A DNA stretch of 64,000 bases. It comes from Microcyclospora pomicola (Eukaryota; Ascomycota; Dothideomycetes; Capnodiales). Each line of letters begins with the position of its first letter. Positions within the stretch are counted from its first letter, which is position 1. The position numbers and the translations under genes are program-made. The notes under the pieces were generated by a model that was not told where the DNA came from, did not search any database, and saw nothing but the letters and a program-made list of their open reading frames with translations. This document shows positions 23,585-35,585 of the stretch, one piece after another. The stretch covers positions 558,001 to 622,000 of the forward strand of contig NHNY01000007.1 of the NCBI GenBank assembly GCA_002786065.1. Direction: 5' to 3'.

Positions 23585-25702
23585 TCAGACAATGTCAAAT
23601 CGTTCGTCGAGATCACCTCCCTCTTTGTGCCGACCAATTGCTTCTCCCGACATGACGCCGTTTATGTATGTGGGACCAACCATAAGGAACTGTTCCATAT
23701 GCTTGTGTCGACGTAGGACGACGGGTACCCGACATCCGTACAATATCACAACAAGATCTTCTTTCTGCATGACTTTGGGACCGACGCCCAAGTACCCGAG
23801 CTTCGTGATGAAGACCCGACGGTTTTTGAGCCATCGAAAGATAGCTTCGTGATAAGCCGCGCCAGTATTGACTTCAATACTGCTTTGTGCTTTTTCGAAT
23901 AAGGGAATCTCATTGTGGCTGACCAGATGCTCCAGAAGGGCACGATACCCTACAATACTCTCATCACGACTCGTGGGCACTCTCTTGTGATTCAAAGAGG
24001 TGACCAGCGTTAGCTCTAGATCGCCAGCTTTGCTGGTTTTGCCATCCAGCATCGCCTCTGCAGATCTTAGCAACGTCAGGATACGTCGAGGCGACCGCAA
24101 CACATCCTGAGTGAAACTTTCAGTAACGTCCTGGACCTGATCGAGAGCGAAGCCGTTGACCGAGAGAATTCCCGAAGTGCTCGCTGCTGTACAGACGAGA
24201 TCAAGCTTGATATGCTGGGACGCTCCATAAATATCGCTGTTCAGAGGGGCATGGTCGACAGTCAGATCAAGCTTACGGTTCCACTGAGGTACCCATGACG
24301 GTTGCCATCCTGCCTCAACTTCTTCTGATGATCGGTGGCATACATATAGAAGAACATCTGCTTGTTCGAGTTCTGTCATGGCACAGATTGCCGCATCGGA
24401 AAAGATGTCTCGCATCGATCTATCGTAGTTCGGGAGCAGCTCTCGAGGAAGATCTACGTTGCACGGTAGAGTTCGCTGGTACATTCCCACCAGGCCATCT
24501 AAGCAGGATATCAGTAAGAAGTCGGCTTCTAGGCTCAAGCCTTGTACCACATCGGCTACGCTTCGTATATCGAAACATTGACATCGCAAGCAGAAGATAT
24601 CGCTACCCAAGTCGTAGCCAAAGCTCATATGTTATAACGATACAACCAGACACTCTCGCAACCCACCCTCCCGGTAATAGATGCGACCAAGGACAAAGTG
24701 ACTTACAGACATGGTCTTTACCCACTGAGGTGTCGTACTGCTGGAGAGTATTCATCATCCACAGCAAGTTGGCTTCGGTGCGAAAAGGCTTTGCGAATTT
24801 GGGGTCTGTATACGAGGCGATGTGCACAGCCCGAGCCATGCCTCGGTGGCCAGCCAAAGGCGCCGGCAGGGACTTATTCTTGCTATAAAGCCATGTAGCA
24901 GCACGTAATACGTGAAGCAGTGGGAATGTGTGGGATCCATAGTGGCAGATGCTTCGCGGTGTCAGCGCGGCTTCCTGGACGATCCTACAGACAATAGGCA
25001 AGGAATTAGCGACGTATCGAATGTACCGGCGACCATCACGGCATACCACAACCTTGCGAACCAAGGCATATCGAAGAATTGTGCTAGAAGCTCTGGACTG
25101 AACTACACCCGCGTTGGGGCGCCGTAAACTGCAAACCATCCAGGCCATACGTTTTCCTTGAATGTCTCGAAGCCTTCAGTCTCATGCTCAGCTTCCTCGT
25201 AGAGTGCTTGCAACACCTCGAAGATCTCGCTGGCACTACCAGTGTCTTCTCCCAACCAGATTAGACCTAGAGAGGCCCTCGAATAAATATCGCACATTAG
25301 CTGCACCTGGTAATTGCGATCGTCTACGTTCTGCTGCCAAATACATAGCGCATCGATCCATAGCGTCCGTGGCCGATCAGCACACCGCATGTGCCTCAAC
25401 ACGATCTCCGCACTCCGTGGCACGGTCAGCCCGTAGCCGTTCACATACACGGTCGACCGTGAATTGGGGTCACCCCAGACATAGGATATTGTTTCGTAGG
25501 CTGGCGCTGCTTGGTCCAGCAACGAAGCTATTTGGAACGTGCATCGTATGTTACCTTGTCGTGTGTCGGGCTCGACAACGAGAAGGCGAATCTGCTTCTG
25601 GGTATGGTCGAGGGCCTGATAAACTGGCGATGAACCAGACCTGTCGATGCCTGGCGTCCTGGTAAGCAGGAAGCTATCGTGACGAGCAGTCGATTCAGAC
25701 AT
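23585..25702 (-). CDS. HET-domain (heterokaryon incompatibility) protein with an internal stop
   Basis: HET-domain proteins act in self/non-self recognition in filamentous ascomycetes. Proposed exons 25702-25047, 24984-24707 and 24498-23585 (introns 62 and 208 nt) are in phase over 616 codons. The HET core is clear: YETISYVWGDPNS, WIDALCIWQQNVDDRNYQVQ, IYSRASLGLIWLGED, and after splicing FFDMPWFARLWIVQEAALT and later GLVGMYQRTLPCNVDLP, which fits this family. The frame is interrupted by one TAG at 25105-25103; the same frame is open and family-like on both sides. Either the gene makes only about 199 residues (a decayed allele), or a 60-nt intron (25150-25091, GTATGG...CCAGAG) removes the stop while keeping phase. 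I favour a decayed or polymorphic allele, since the region resembles coding sequence in relatives. The start is the first ATG (MSESTARHD). Confidence 0.75.
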
Positions 25703-26695
25703 GGTCGACAGCAGTGGCTGGGTCAATTACAATACTGAGGTAGGATAGCTTCGACTGCTTTGTTACTGCAGGAACTTATCAAGATTTTCGATGGCAGACT
25801 GCAATAGACGTGTTTGGGCGCTACATACTACTTATCACCCGACGCTGGCAATACTCGAACAGAGGGTGGGCATGCAGGTCAGGAGGAGGCTGTGGCAGTG
25901 GCGTGACCTGTCGCTTGCGAGCCATTCCTGCACAGTCAGCTCTCATCACACAACTCCACTTGATACGTGTATACTTATTATGTAGCTCACAGTTGACTGA
26001 GTGAAGTCCATGCAAGTTCAATCTGGGGTGCATGGCAAGGCTGGATCTAGTGACTCGCCTACATGAGGCTTGGCAGCATGCAGCCTTGCTCAGCAAAGCA
26101 ACCAGGGTTGGGGTCACCCGTACGCAAATCTTTCTCGTAAGAATAGCTGCAACTGGTTATCAGTGTTGCAATCATGGAGCATACCGAAGTGAGGTGTGCG
26201 GTGATACTAATACCATCCTTCTGGCATCTTTCATTCCTAGGGACACCACCCCAGATCATGCGTTGCTAATTGCCTAGAAAGTCGAGATAGGCGAGACAAT
26301 TTCCACAGGGCTTGTAAACGAGACCTTGTCGTCAGGCTATGGTGGCCGCAGGGAGGAGGACGTCTCGAATTCGGCCAGCCTACTATGGGCCGTGCTACGG
26401 TGGCGCTCGATATGAATGCAACTGGTGATATATTCTCCAGTCGCATTGATGCTTCGGTGCCGGCGACCAGCTAGGAAGCGGAGCAGAATGTGCAAGTCGG
26501 CAGCTTCGGCGTGCATCTCGACCGTCGTGGATATATTAGCAGGCAATGGAAGTTGATTGGAGATGAAATGACTTGTCACCTAGTTCTTCTCCTGCTTTTC
26601 GTCCAACGTTACAGCGCCATGCATACGCCATTAGTCAGTTCCGCTAAAGCTTCGTATGATACAGGTCTTGACCACAGCGGGCCTCTTTGTCTGGC
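25703..26695. other. Intergenic region
   Basis: Promoter of the HET gene and 3' flank of the proteasome gene, both minus strand. Short frames only, nothing recognised. Confidence 0.5.
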
Positions 26696-27611
26696 TTACT
26701 CGCCCTCTATTCTGCTCACCGCGCTCTTCATCTCCTCGTCTCCGTAGACCCGGAAGCCCTTGTCCTTCGTCACACTGGCAAGCTGCACGTTGTTGGCATC
26801 GAGCTTCTCTTCCATGACCTGCTTCAGTGTCTTCAAAACCATCTCCTCTGCCTCGGCCAATGTGAGTGATTTGTGATAGGATGCCTGCAGCTCAGCCTGT
26901 GCACCTTCCGATCCAGAGCCGATAGCTTTCGCATCGTACCGATAGAAGGTGCCTGAAGGTTCTGCGTGGTAGCTTTTGTATTGTCATTATGTTAGCACGA
27001 TAATGAGAACAATGCGTTATCGTTGTGTGTGCTTCTTACAGCGATGGACCGTTCTCATCGTATCCAGCGATCAACAGCGCTACACCGAACGGTCTTGACA
27101 TGATCGATTCCTCCTCCTCTCCGCTGGCACTCTCACCGAATCGCAATGCCAGGTCACAAATCGCTTGCGTGCAGCTCTCCACCTTGATCGGCTCGCTGTA
27201 ATTGAAAGCATGGCTCTGGCTGGTGACTCGTGCATGCTCGATCATAGATCTTGCATCGGCCTGCAAACCGGACATGGCGCAGCCAATATGTCTGTCGATC
27301 TCCACTACCTTCTCGACACTGCTAGTCTCGAGGAGCGTGCTTGTGATTCTCTTCTCCACGCCTAAGATGGTGCCATCTGCGGTGGTGACACCAATCGCTG
27401 TGCTGCCAAGCTTGATGGCTTCGAGTGAGTATTCGACTTGGAAGAGGCGTCCTTCGGGCGAGAAGGTGCTGGCTTTTATTAGCTAGTGACAACATACTGA
27501 ACATTTCACTGCACGTACTTGATACCGCGATCTAAGCATCGTTAGTAGGAGCTCTTCTGTATGTAGGTGGTGGAGAGGAAGTATACCATATTCGGACCTT
27601 GCAATGAACAT
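26696..27611 (-). CDS. PUP2: 20S proteasome subunit alpha5, 4 exons
   Basis: Structural outer-ring subunit of the 20S core particle. Exons 27611-27587, 27531-27519, 27468-27040 and 26972-26696 give 247 aa, the normal length. Exon 2 is a 13-nt micro-exon. Joining across it restores the alpha-type N-terminal signature [21 protein letters not shown], which gates the channel. Further alpha5 features: [66 protein letters not shown]. No catalytic Thr is expected in alpha subunits. The gene is divergent from the GCP2 gene with 206 bp between ATGs. Confidence 0.95.
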
Positions 27612-27817
27612 GGCGACAGTATCGTTCAATAGTTTCTACGTTTCGTTGCAGTACGGTTCTCTCTGGAAGTATCTATATCTCGACGACAACTTGTTGCTCG
27701 GTAGAAGCTTGAATGAAAGGTTCACGTTGAATGCCGATGTTTCCACTGCTGTTCACTTCAGGCAGCTTGTGAGGACGCAGCTATAGGACGATTAGCCGAA
27801 GATCTTCCGAATGATGC
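27612..27817. promoter_or_regulatory. Shared divergent promoter, alpha5 / GCP2
   Basis: Only 206 bp separate the two start codons, so both promoters must overlap. I found no proteasome control element (GGTGGCAAA type). Confidence 0.6.
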
Positions 27818-30734
27818 ATGAACGCGCTTCACGTGAAAGCCGCAGCCCACGCGCGGGGTCAAAACATCACCGCCGACACCGTATTTAGTCAGGACAGAGC
27901 GGACCAAAAATGCGTGACGGCGGTGGACATGGCCTCAATCCCGCCCTCACGCGCTACAAGCCATACTGAGAGGAGGACATCAGCTTCGGTAAGGCAAAAG
28001 AGTCGGCCCACATCCGCTACAACCCCAGCGCCAGACCAGGAGAATCGGCCCAATTCCAAGACATCCATTGGGTGCAAAACCACCAGTACTACGACCGAAA
28101 CGCGCACCGAATTACTGTCGCGTGAGGAACGATTGATTCGACGCACCAGGAGTCCGCTGAAACCTACAGAACTGAGTCCAGCAAATTCACGACGAAATCA
28201 GAATGCTGCGGTGGATAGACCGCGTGAGGTGGAGAAGGACAGGTCGAAGAGGCTGGGCGAGCATGCGTCCCCACCGGCATGGAGCCCTCGCGCAACTTTG
28301 ATGCCACCGACCTCAAGTGCGCCGCTCGCTTCCAGGATATCAATCCCGCCATTGTCTAAAGATGCTTCGATCCCAGTACGCCCTCCAGCGTTGAGGACTT
28401 TGAGCTTGCAGAAGCAGGAAAGAGCATTGATCGATGACTTGCTCTTTGTTCTCATGGGATTTGAAGGACAATATGTGTGCTACACGGACGGATACACGCC
28501 GTTTGAGGAGAAGTCTCGGTTGGTTGGACCACAGTTCAAAATTGAGCAAGGGCTGGACCTGAGCTTGCGCGACCTCGCAAGTAGCATGCTCAACATCGCG
28601 ACTCACTACTCAGCAGTTGAAGTGTTTGTTGAGGTTATGGGCAAGGAGGAGTCTGGTACCGTCATTCACGCGCTATGCGCGGCCATGCGGAAGCTTCTCA
28701 AGGATTACCTTATTCTTATTGCTCAACTGGAACATCAGCTCTTGACGAACCCCGTCTTTACTCTTCACCAATTGAACTTACACCTCAAGCCCACGAGTAA
28801 CATGATGTCTCAATTGTACAATTTAGCGCAAGAGGTACTGCGCGAGAACAGCATGCTAGGTGATGTTGATGATGAGGTGGACCAGTCGGATGACATGGAG
28901 AACATTCTAGACGCGTTGCGAGAAGGTCGTGACGCGAATCTGCCTGGCAAGAAGAGTTGCAAAGGTGGTGCAGTGCTACGATTGATCACTCGCCGGCTGC
29001 AATCGAGCTCAGGAGATCCAGCAGCATCACAGCTACTCAGCAATCTTCTACAAGAGACGAGCAAACCCTATATGCGTATGCTGAACGAGTGGCTGCATCA
29101 TGGAAATGTCCGCGACCCGCATAACGAATTTCTGATCAAGGAGCAGAAGTCCATCAGACGGGAGGGGCTGCAACAAGACTACACGGACGAATATTGGGAG
29201 AAACGCTACACAATTCGTCCAGAGTCCGTGCCACCACAGCTGGAGGCAGTCAAAGAACGAGTGTTACTTGCCGGAAAGTACTTGAACGTCGTGCGGGAAT
29301 GTGGTGGCATCACAAGTCTTGATCTGGTCAAAGGGACAGACGTACCGCACACTTTCGGCGACTCACGCTTTCTGGAGAACGTGAGTGGCGCGTACGCTTT
29401 CGCAAACAGATCGCTCATGGCCCTTCTTTTGAGCACACACAGTCTGCCAGCAAGGCTTCGAAGCTTGAAGCACTACTTTTTCCTAGACCGAAGTGATTTC
29501 TTCTCCTACTTCCTTGAGTTATCCTCTTCCGAACTACGAAAGTCCGCCAAGAACGTCAACACGAGCAAGTTGCAGAGTTTGCTCGATATTGTGCTGCGCC
29601 AAGGAGGTTCCGTGGCAGCAGAAGATCCGTTCAAGGAAGACGTCAAAGTTACTATGAGTGACACCGGCCTCACTGGATGGCTCATGCGTGTTGTCAATGT
29701 CCAAGGTATGGACGCTGATGCGAGCAGTCTTTCTGCTGCCTACACTCCTGCCGCGGGGAGCGTTGGCGGGAAAGACGAGAAGGATATCACCGGGTATGAA
29801 GCATTAACCCTGGACTACGCTGTACCATTCCCGTTGAGCCTGATCATATCACGGAATACGTTGACACGATACCAACTACTCTTCCGATACATACTCTCCC
29901 TTCGTCACCTCGAAGCCATGCTCACCAGCTCGTGGACGGAGCATATGAAAGCCAGAGCTTGGCATCATAAGCTGAAACCCAGTCAACTGGCCAAAATGAC
30001 ACCAGAAGCGAAGAAACATGCTGCCAGAATAGAGAACTGGAAACGTCGAGCCTGGACCTTACGAAGCCGCATGCTTTGCTTCGTACAGCAGCTCCTATAC
30101 TTTTCAACCAGCGAAGTAATTGAACCGAACTGGACCTCATTCATGTCTCGAGTGTCTCACTCGGGGGAACCAAGCTTAAGTAGCAGCACGCAGGCGTCAA
30201 GTACTGCTGAACCCGTCGGCGAGGATGCACATGGAGCAGCCACGGGTGGAGTGAAGAGGACCGTAGATGAGCTCATGCAGGACCACGTTGACTTCTTGGC
30301 GACTTGCTTGAAAGAGTGTATGCTAACCAACAGCAAGCTTCTACGGGTACGCCTATTCTGACATCTCGCTGATTCGATCCCCTCACTGACCGCGCTTCCA
30401 GATCAACTCCAAAGTCATGTCGACCTGCAATCTCTTCGCAAACTACACGTCCAGTCTGACCCGTTACCTCGCCTCCGCCGACCCAGACACAGCGTCTAAT
30501 GACAACTCAACGACCTCATCGCCCAAGAATTACGACCCTGCCAAGCTCGACAAACTTTTCTCGATTCTGCAACAGTACGAAGACCATTTCGGCCGCCACC
30601 TGAAGATCCTACTTGATGCGCTGAACTACCTTGCCGCTACGGAAACGGGGGTGTTCTTGGGCTTGTGCGCGCGCCTAAGCATGGCGAATGAAGGTGGCGT
30701 GGCTGGAGGCTCGGGGCCAAGTGCATATGCTTAG
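27818..30734 (+). CDS. GCP2: Gamma-tubulin complex protein 2 (Spc97/Alp4 family), 2 exons
   Basis: Component of the gamma-tubulin small complex that nucleates microtubules at the spindle pole body. Exons 27818-30346 and 30402-30734, 55-nt intron, 953 aa. After a basic, disordered N-terminus of about 200 residues the GRIP1 region begins (QERALIDDLLFVLMGFEGQY). The stretch around GGAVLRLITRRLQSSSGDP ... LNEWLHHGNVRDPHNEF and EYWEKRYTIR is characteristic of GCP2. The C-terminal GRIP2 part (YALNFPLSL-like AVPFPLSLIISRNTLTRYQ; LRHLEAML; MLCFVQQLLYF) ends with ILLDALNYLAATETGVFLGLCARL. The first ATG is 27818. A second one at 27929 (MASIPPSRAT) would shorten the protein by 37 residues and may be the real start. 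Confidence 0.93.
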
Positions 30735-32522
30735 GCGCCTCCATGTTCACGAGTGTATGTGTGCTTCATTATCGTTTCGACTGGAAAGCGTTGGCGTTCT
30801 GGTGATGACATGGACCGGGACGGCTGGGAACGGCATTGGGCATGGAGTTATCGTAGAGGATTCTGGGCGGCGACCATGGGAAGGCTTGCAACTAAGTCAT
30901 GAATCTCACGCAGGAACATAAATAATTTGCCGACGTGCTACAATAACGCTCACACATCGTTGTGATTGACTTCCCCTTCGCTCCCACCCAGTAGAGCTGC
31001 GATACGTGTGTACACAGGGTTCGGCTTTCTTCGTGACAGACACCGCAAACCACTTGCACCATTAACATGTACGAAAGCTGCCAGACGAGGTGAAAACGTT
31101 CAATGCTCCAGACGACGAGTCGCCCGTCAGCTTTGCCGGAGCCTCGACCACCAGATGTCTTGGAATCTGCATGGGATGGCTCGCAGGCTGCGCCACCTGT
31201 GATGAGAGATGTCTCGCATGGTTCGGGGCTTCTTTCGCCTTGTCATCATTCATCATAGTACGGGCAATCGACGATGCCGCATGTGAGCTCCCCTGAACTG
31301 TCTTCGAGACCAAGACCAAAGCGACTGTAGTGACGTCCGACATCGAAAGTAGGAGAGACGATATCAGTACCAGCAACGAGTAGGCCTTCGACAGAAGCAA
31401 GCGATCGATCACATGTCACTTTTTCGAGGGCTGTGATGCTCGGCAGCCAATACCTCTGACGATTCTCGTCCACTTGGGTTGCGCAATCCCAGAGAACTTT
31501 CTCGTGATTCTGAAGTGTCGTATGAACCATGATGGTACTCAGCTTCTACCGAAACATCACACGAGCCTCGTTTCTGGCGGATGTCGTCAAGAGAAGTCGT
31601 GTTGAGGGTGAGCTGCACGGTCATCGCAACCGCGAGAGCAACAGCACGCGCATATGTCGGATTTCCTTCGAGTCGCATCCTCGATATGAGACTTGCGATA
31701 TCGTGCCTTTCACTTGTGCTCTTTAGTCGTAGGGTCGACATCTGAGGGTTCGGACCTCCGAGTCAATCGACTACAAGCAACACTCGTCCTAGATGAGCTC
31801 CGCTTCAGTATCGAAGGATACGATTGTGTACTCTCTTTCACGGAAGAGTGTCTGAGATCCTCGAATCGCGGCGCGCTCACTCGTGCTATCCTCGTCTGTG
31901 CAGCCTCCCAAGATTATAGGAGTACGCCAAACTTGAAGCGATCGTGATCTGACCACTTCCTACTTCCATCACTGAGTATTGGCCGTGTAGGGTATTGACC
32001 AGAACATCTATGACCGCTGGCACCAAGCTCGAGTGTGGAATCGAAATCGAAGCCATCAGTGCCGAGACTTGCACAGCGCAAGTGGTACCTCATCCGAGAT
32101 CCTGCTCACGCGAGAAGCCAATCCGACATTCTTCGCATAACAAAATAACCACGCGCGGCTGATCTCAGCCGCAGCAACGCTGCACCGCCTACAACGTCGA
32201 TACTTATTTTGATTTGTCTCTGTCGAGGTTAACAGTAAGCCTTGCCATACGTACGTGTGAATTCCAGCCGACGCATTGAAGACGATCAAGTGAATGATTC
32301 CAGGTTTCACGAAACACGAGGATAGCCGTGATATTAGTGCCGATCGTCACCTCTCGAGGAATCAGGGCGTCAAAGAGTTCCGACTAGATGGCACTGTTGA
32401 GTGGAGATGCTATGCGTGGCGAGTCCGAATGCTATTGCTTTACCAAGTGTTGACGACACTACAAACTCCTTCCGGATGAGGTCCAGGAAGATATGCTACG
32501 GTAGTCCATGCAGAGAAAGTCA
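30735..32522. other. Intergenic region with coding-like remnants
   Basis: About 1.8 kb between convergent genes (GCP2 and LOG). The minus strand holds several adjacent short frames that look protein-like but do not form one gene; see the separate entry. Confidence 0.5.
31062..32074 (-). pseudogene. Coding-like minus-strand fragments, possible gene relic
   Basis: Consecutive minus-strand frames encode plausible protein pieces, for example SERHDIASLISRMRLEGNPT (about 31720) and YWLPSITALEKVTCDRSLAS (about 31450), the latter reminiscent of a fungal_trans-type helix pair. They lie in different frames with stops between them, and I could not find splice sites joining them. A decayed gene, a highly spliced unknown gene or chance are all possible. 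Confidence 0.2.
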
Positions 32523-33297
32523 TTATACAAACTTCAATCCGCCATTCTCCGACTGCTCCGTCTTCTTCCAGTCCAGTTTGAACCGGCCTTCCGCCCGTCG
32601 GTACTCGCTGAGCGCCTGAACGGCACCTTCTGCGTCCTCGACTTTGATCATGATGTCTTTGTTGCCCGGAGATATGAAGCCTGCCTTGACAGCTTGGTCC
32701 CGCCACCGGAACAGGAAATCCCAGTAGCTGTCCACATCATAGACCACGATCGGCGCCGCGTGTATTCCGAGCTGGTTCCATGTGACCATCTCCATCAGCT
32801 CTTCCATGGTGCCGTATCCTCCTGGGAGCGCGATGAACCCACTCCCTGCTCCGCCCAAGCTCACTTCTGTCGCGAACATCTGCTTGCGAGTGTGCATGTC
32901 CTCGACAATAGTTGTCCGGCCATACTCGGTCTCGGAAATGACCTCGCGAAGGTCTCGTTTCGGGTCGTAGTTACGCTCCATGGCGAGAAGGGATCGTGGG
33001 ATGATACCATGGACGCTGTCTGGACCTGCCAGGGAGACGAGAGTGCGTGCTAACTCACCCATGACGCCGGTGGTGCCTCCTCCATAGATGAGCTTGATGT
33101 TGTGCTTGTGGAATGCTCCAGCGAGGGCGCGAGCTGCGGCAAGCGGTCCAGGTGAAGTGCCAGGACTAGCACCACAGCTGCAACGAGAAGTCAGTACTTA
33201 AATATACGCCATGCGAGCGGACTGAGACGTACAAGACGCATACCACTGCTTGATGCTTGGCGTCATTAGTGGCCGAGGACATGATGGAAGAAGCCAT
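32523..33297 (-). CDS. LOG family phosphoribohydrolase (cytokinin riboside 5'-monophosphate type), 2 exons
   Basis: LOG-type enzymes cleave nucleoside 5'-monophosphates to free base and ribose 5-phosphate, including cytokinin nucleotides; older labels call them lysine decarboxylase-like. Exons 33297-33233 and 33177-32523, 55-nt intron, 239 aa. Splicing gives VVCVFCGASPGTSPG, the family start. The Rossmann motif YGGGTTGVMG and the signature PGGYGTMEELMEMVTW are intact, with catalytic Arg and Glu of the MHTRKQMF and PGGYGTxEE segments. Length and motifs match fungal and plant LOGs. Whether it makes cytokinin cannot be told from sequence. The start is the first ATG; another lies five codons downstream. 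Confidence 0.92.
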
Positions 33298-33937
33298 GAT
33301 CTCGAGTTCGAGGATGGCAAAGCGGGTGGGAGGAGCGAGACTGAGAAGCAGCAAATCGTGGAAAGCTGGAGACTACTCAAATGGAGAAAAAGGAATTGGT
33401 ATGAATGGGAAAGACACGGGTCTACTTATCCATTCAGGATCTGTCTGACGGGTCGTGAATGATGGAATGGAATCGAGTCCACCGCGTGATAAGTTTGTAT
33501 TTGGGATGTGCATGATCGATCGATAGGCTCCAATGACTTCAGCGCGCCGTGGTTGATCTTCATGAATCCACGAAATGCCACACGAAGAAGCAACGTGTAC
33601 AGCCATGAATCGCAGTTACCACTGCTGGATAGCGTGCAGTGCAAGATGATGAATGGTATATTTGGGTGAATGCTCCGTACATGAGGCTACGAAGCATCGC
33701 GTAATAAGGTGAATCTGCACTCCGAGTCCCCTGCACCGTTTCAGTGATCTGCATGACGACAGTGAGGCTCTGTGCACAGCATGATCGGCTATAGAGCTAT
33801 CTTAAACCTCACTTCGGTTCCTTTGGACATAGAGGAAGAGATCTGCCACGTCCGATCTCAGCTTCGAAGCTCTTTGTCCTTGGTCTCGAGAGACTGCGCT
33901 TCATACGCGATTCCCTGCCATCTTATTCTCTGCCTCG
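33298..33937. other. Divergent promoter region, LOG / Rab
   Basis: 640 bp between the ATGs of the LOG (-) and Rab (+) genes. No other feature seen. Confidence 0.5.
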
Positions 33938-34819
33938 ATGGCACAACCATGGGATTACATAGCCAAGATCGTCTCCCTTGGTGATTCTGGCTCCGGTAAA
34001 TCGAGTGTATAGCTCCCCCAATTCTCAGCTCTTGTCCACCAGTCCGTCCGCTGATGACGGTCGATGATCTAGCTGACAATCAGGCTTTGTGAAGGCCGGT
34101 TTGTCTCCCACCACGATGTGACGATTGGCGTCGAGTTCGGCTCCAGAATCGTGCCAGTAGGACCGCCTGCGAGTCTGGAGTATAACATTAACAACCCAAC
34201 GACTACCGCGCCCCCGAAAGCGCCCATGACGAAGAGCCCAAACGCGAAACGGGATGTGGAGTCACAGCAGAAGCACATGAAGCTGTCCCTCTGGGATACA
34301 GCCGGGCAAGAGACGTACAAATCGATCACGCGATCATATTTCCGAGGCGCGTCTGGTGCGCTGCTGGTGTTCGACATCACGCGACGCAACACCTTCGATT
34401 CGGTCACATCATGGCTGCACGATCTACGGCAGATCGCCGAGGAGGATATCGTGGTGGTCCTGGTGGGGAACAAAAGCGATCTTGCGCCATCATCCCTTAT
34501 CTCAAATCCGACGAGCAAGCAGGACGATAAGAACAAGCGACAGGTCACGCGAGAAGAGGCGGAGGAGTGGTGCCGAACGAATAAAGTCATGCAGTACGTG
34601 GAGACGTCGGCCAAGTCTGGAGAGAACGTGGAACGGGCGTTCCTGGAGGTCTCGGAGCGGATCTACCAGAACATCGAGGCAGGGAAATATGATCTACACG
34701 ATCGGAGAAGCGGTGTGAAAGGGCCTGGTGCTGGGGGCGGAGCAAATGCAGCGCGGACGATCAACTTAGGACAGAAGAGCGGGAATACAGGTCAGAAGAA
34801 GGGCTTTGGATGTTGTTAG
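33938..34819 (+). CDS. Rab GTPase (Rab2/Rab4-like), 2 exons
   Basis: Membrane-traffic GTPase. Exons 33938-34006 and 34073-34819, 66-nt intron placed just after the P-loop; 271 aa. G motifs: GDSGSGKSS (P-loop), TIGVEFGS (switch I), WDTAGQE, NKSD and ETSAK. The C-terminus GFGCC is a geranylgeranylation signal. The ITRSYFRGASGALLVFDITRRNTF segment places it near Rab2/Rab4 (yeast-type Ypt4). A Pro/Lys-rich insert of about 35 residues lies between switch I and DTAGQ, so the protein is longer than a usual Rab (205-220 aa). A 111-nt in-phase GT...AG segment there could instead be an intron, but the GSRIVPVGPP continuation argues for a true insert. Confidence 0.9.
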
Positions 34820-35585
34820 AGGGGTTGTACATTTCACATTCTCGCACTGATGCATTGCATGGCGTTTTCGTAGGGCTATTCCAGCGCAGCGTCGCTTACA
34901 GTTGCATCTAATTTCTGCTGATATATGCCATCGCAATGCAGCGATTTCAGATCAAGGTTCACTCTCCGGCGCACATAGCCTGTTCTTGGCACCCATACAG
35001 ATCACTCAGGTCTGACCTCTGGCTGTCGTATCGCGCTCATATCACAGTACGCTCGCGCTACAATGCTGCGCCTCGTCGAGCCGCAAACTGGGACGACGCT
35101 TCGAGCTCGTTGTGGACTCTGACAAGTGATAGCGCTCCGAACTTGGCTTGTTTGGCATGTATTTGTCTTCCGCTTCGGGACGCTATTTCTGTTCCGCTCG
35201 TTGGTACTGGCAACACTCAGCAGATATCCTTCTAGCTTGCAATTGCACGGCGCCATGGGGTGAGGCCAGTCTAGCACTCATGTGCTGCTCTGGGATGGTA
35301 AGAGCCGTGTTCTGCCGTGGCTCCACCTCGCTGGGAGTCCCAAAGTCGCCAGGAGCACTCCCTCGTTGAAAAGGCTGCACCTCGCCGTGAGCTCCCACCT
35401 TCTCCATCTTCACCAAGCATCTCTTCCATTCATCACTTTCATGCTCAATTGACGGCTTTCAACTTTTTCATCAGTATCCTTCTTCCATCGTTATTGTATC
35501 ACCAGCCAACCAATTTTGGAACATTCTTTATTGCTGCAGCAGGAGAACATCGGGCGAAGGCTCTAGTCCTTGCAGATAACTCATC
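34820..35585. other. Intergenic region
   Basis: 3' flank of the Rab gene and promoter of the orphan gene. Pyrimidine-rich stretches near 35395-35510 precede the next ATG. No gene supported. Confidence 0.5.

Noticed and set aside
32508-33053. 181-codon plus-strand frame opposite the LOG gene
   Set aside because: Shadow of the minus-strand gene, which carries the PGGYGTMEE signature.
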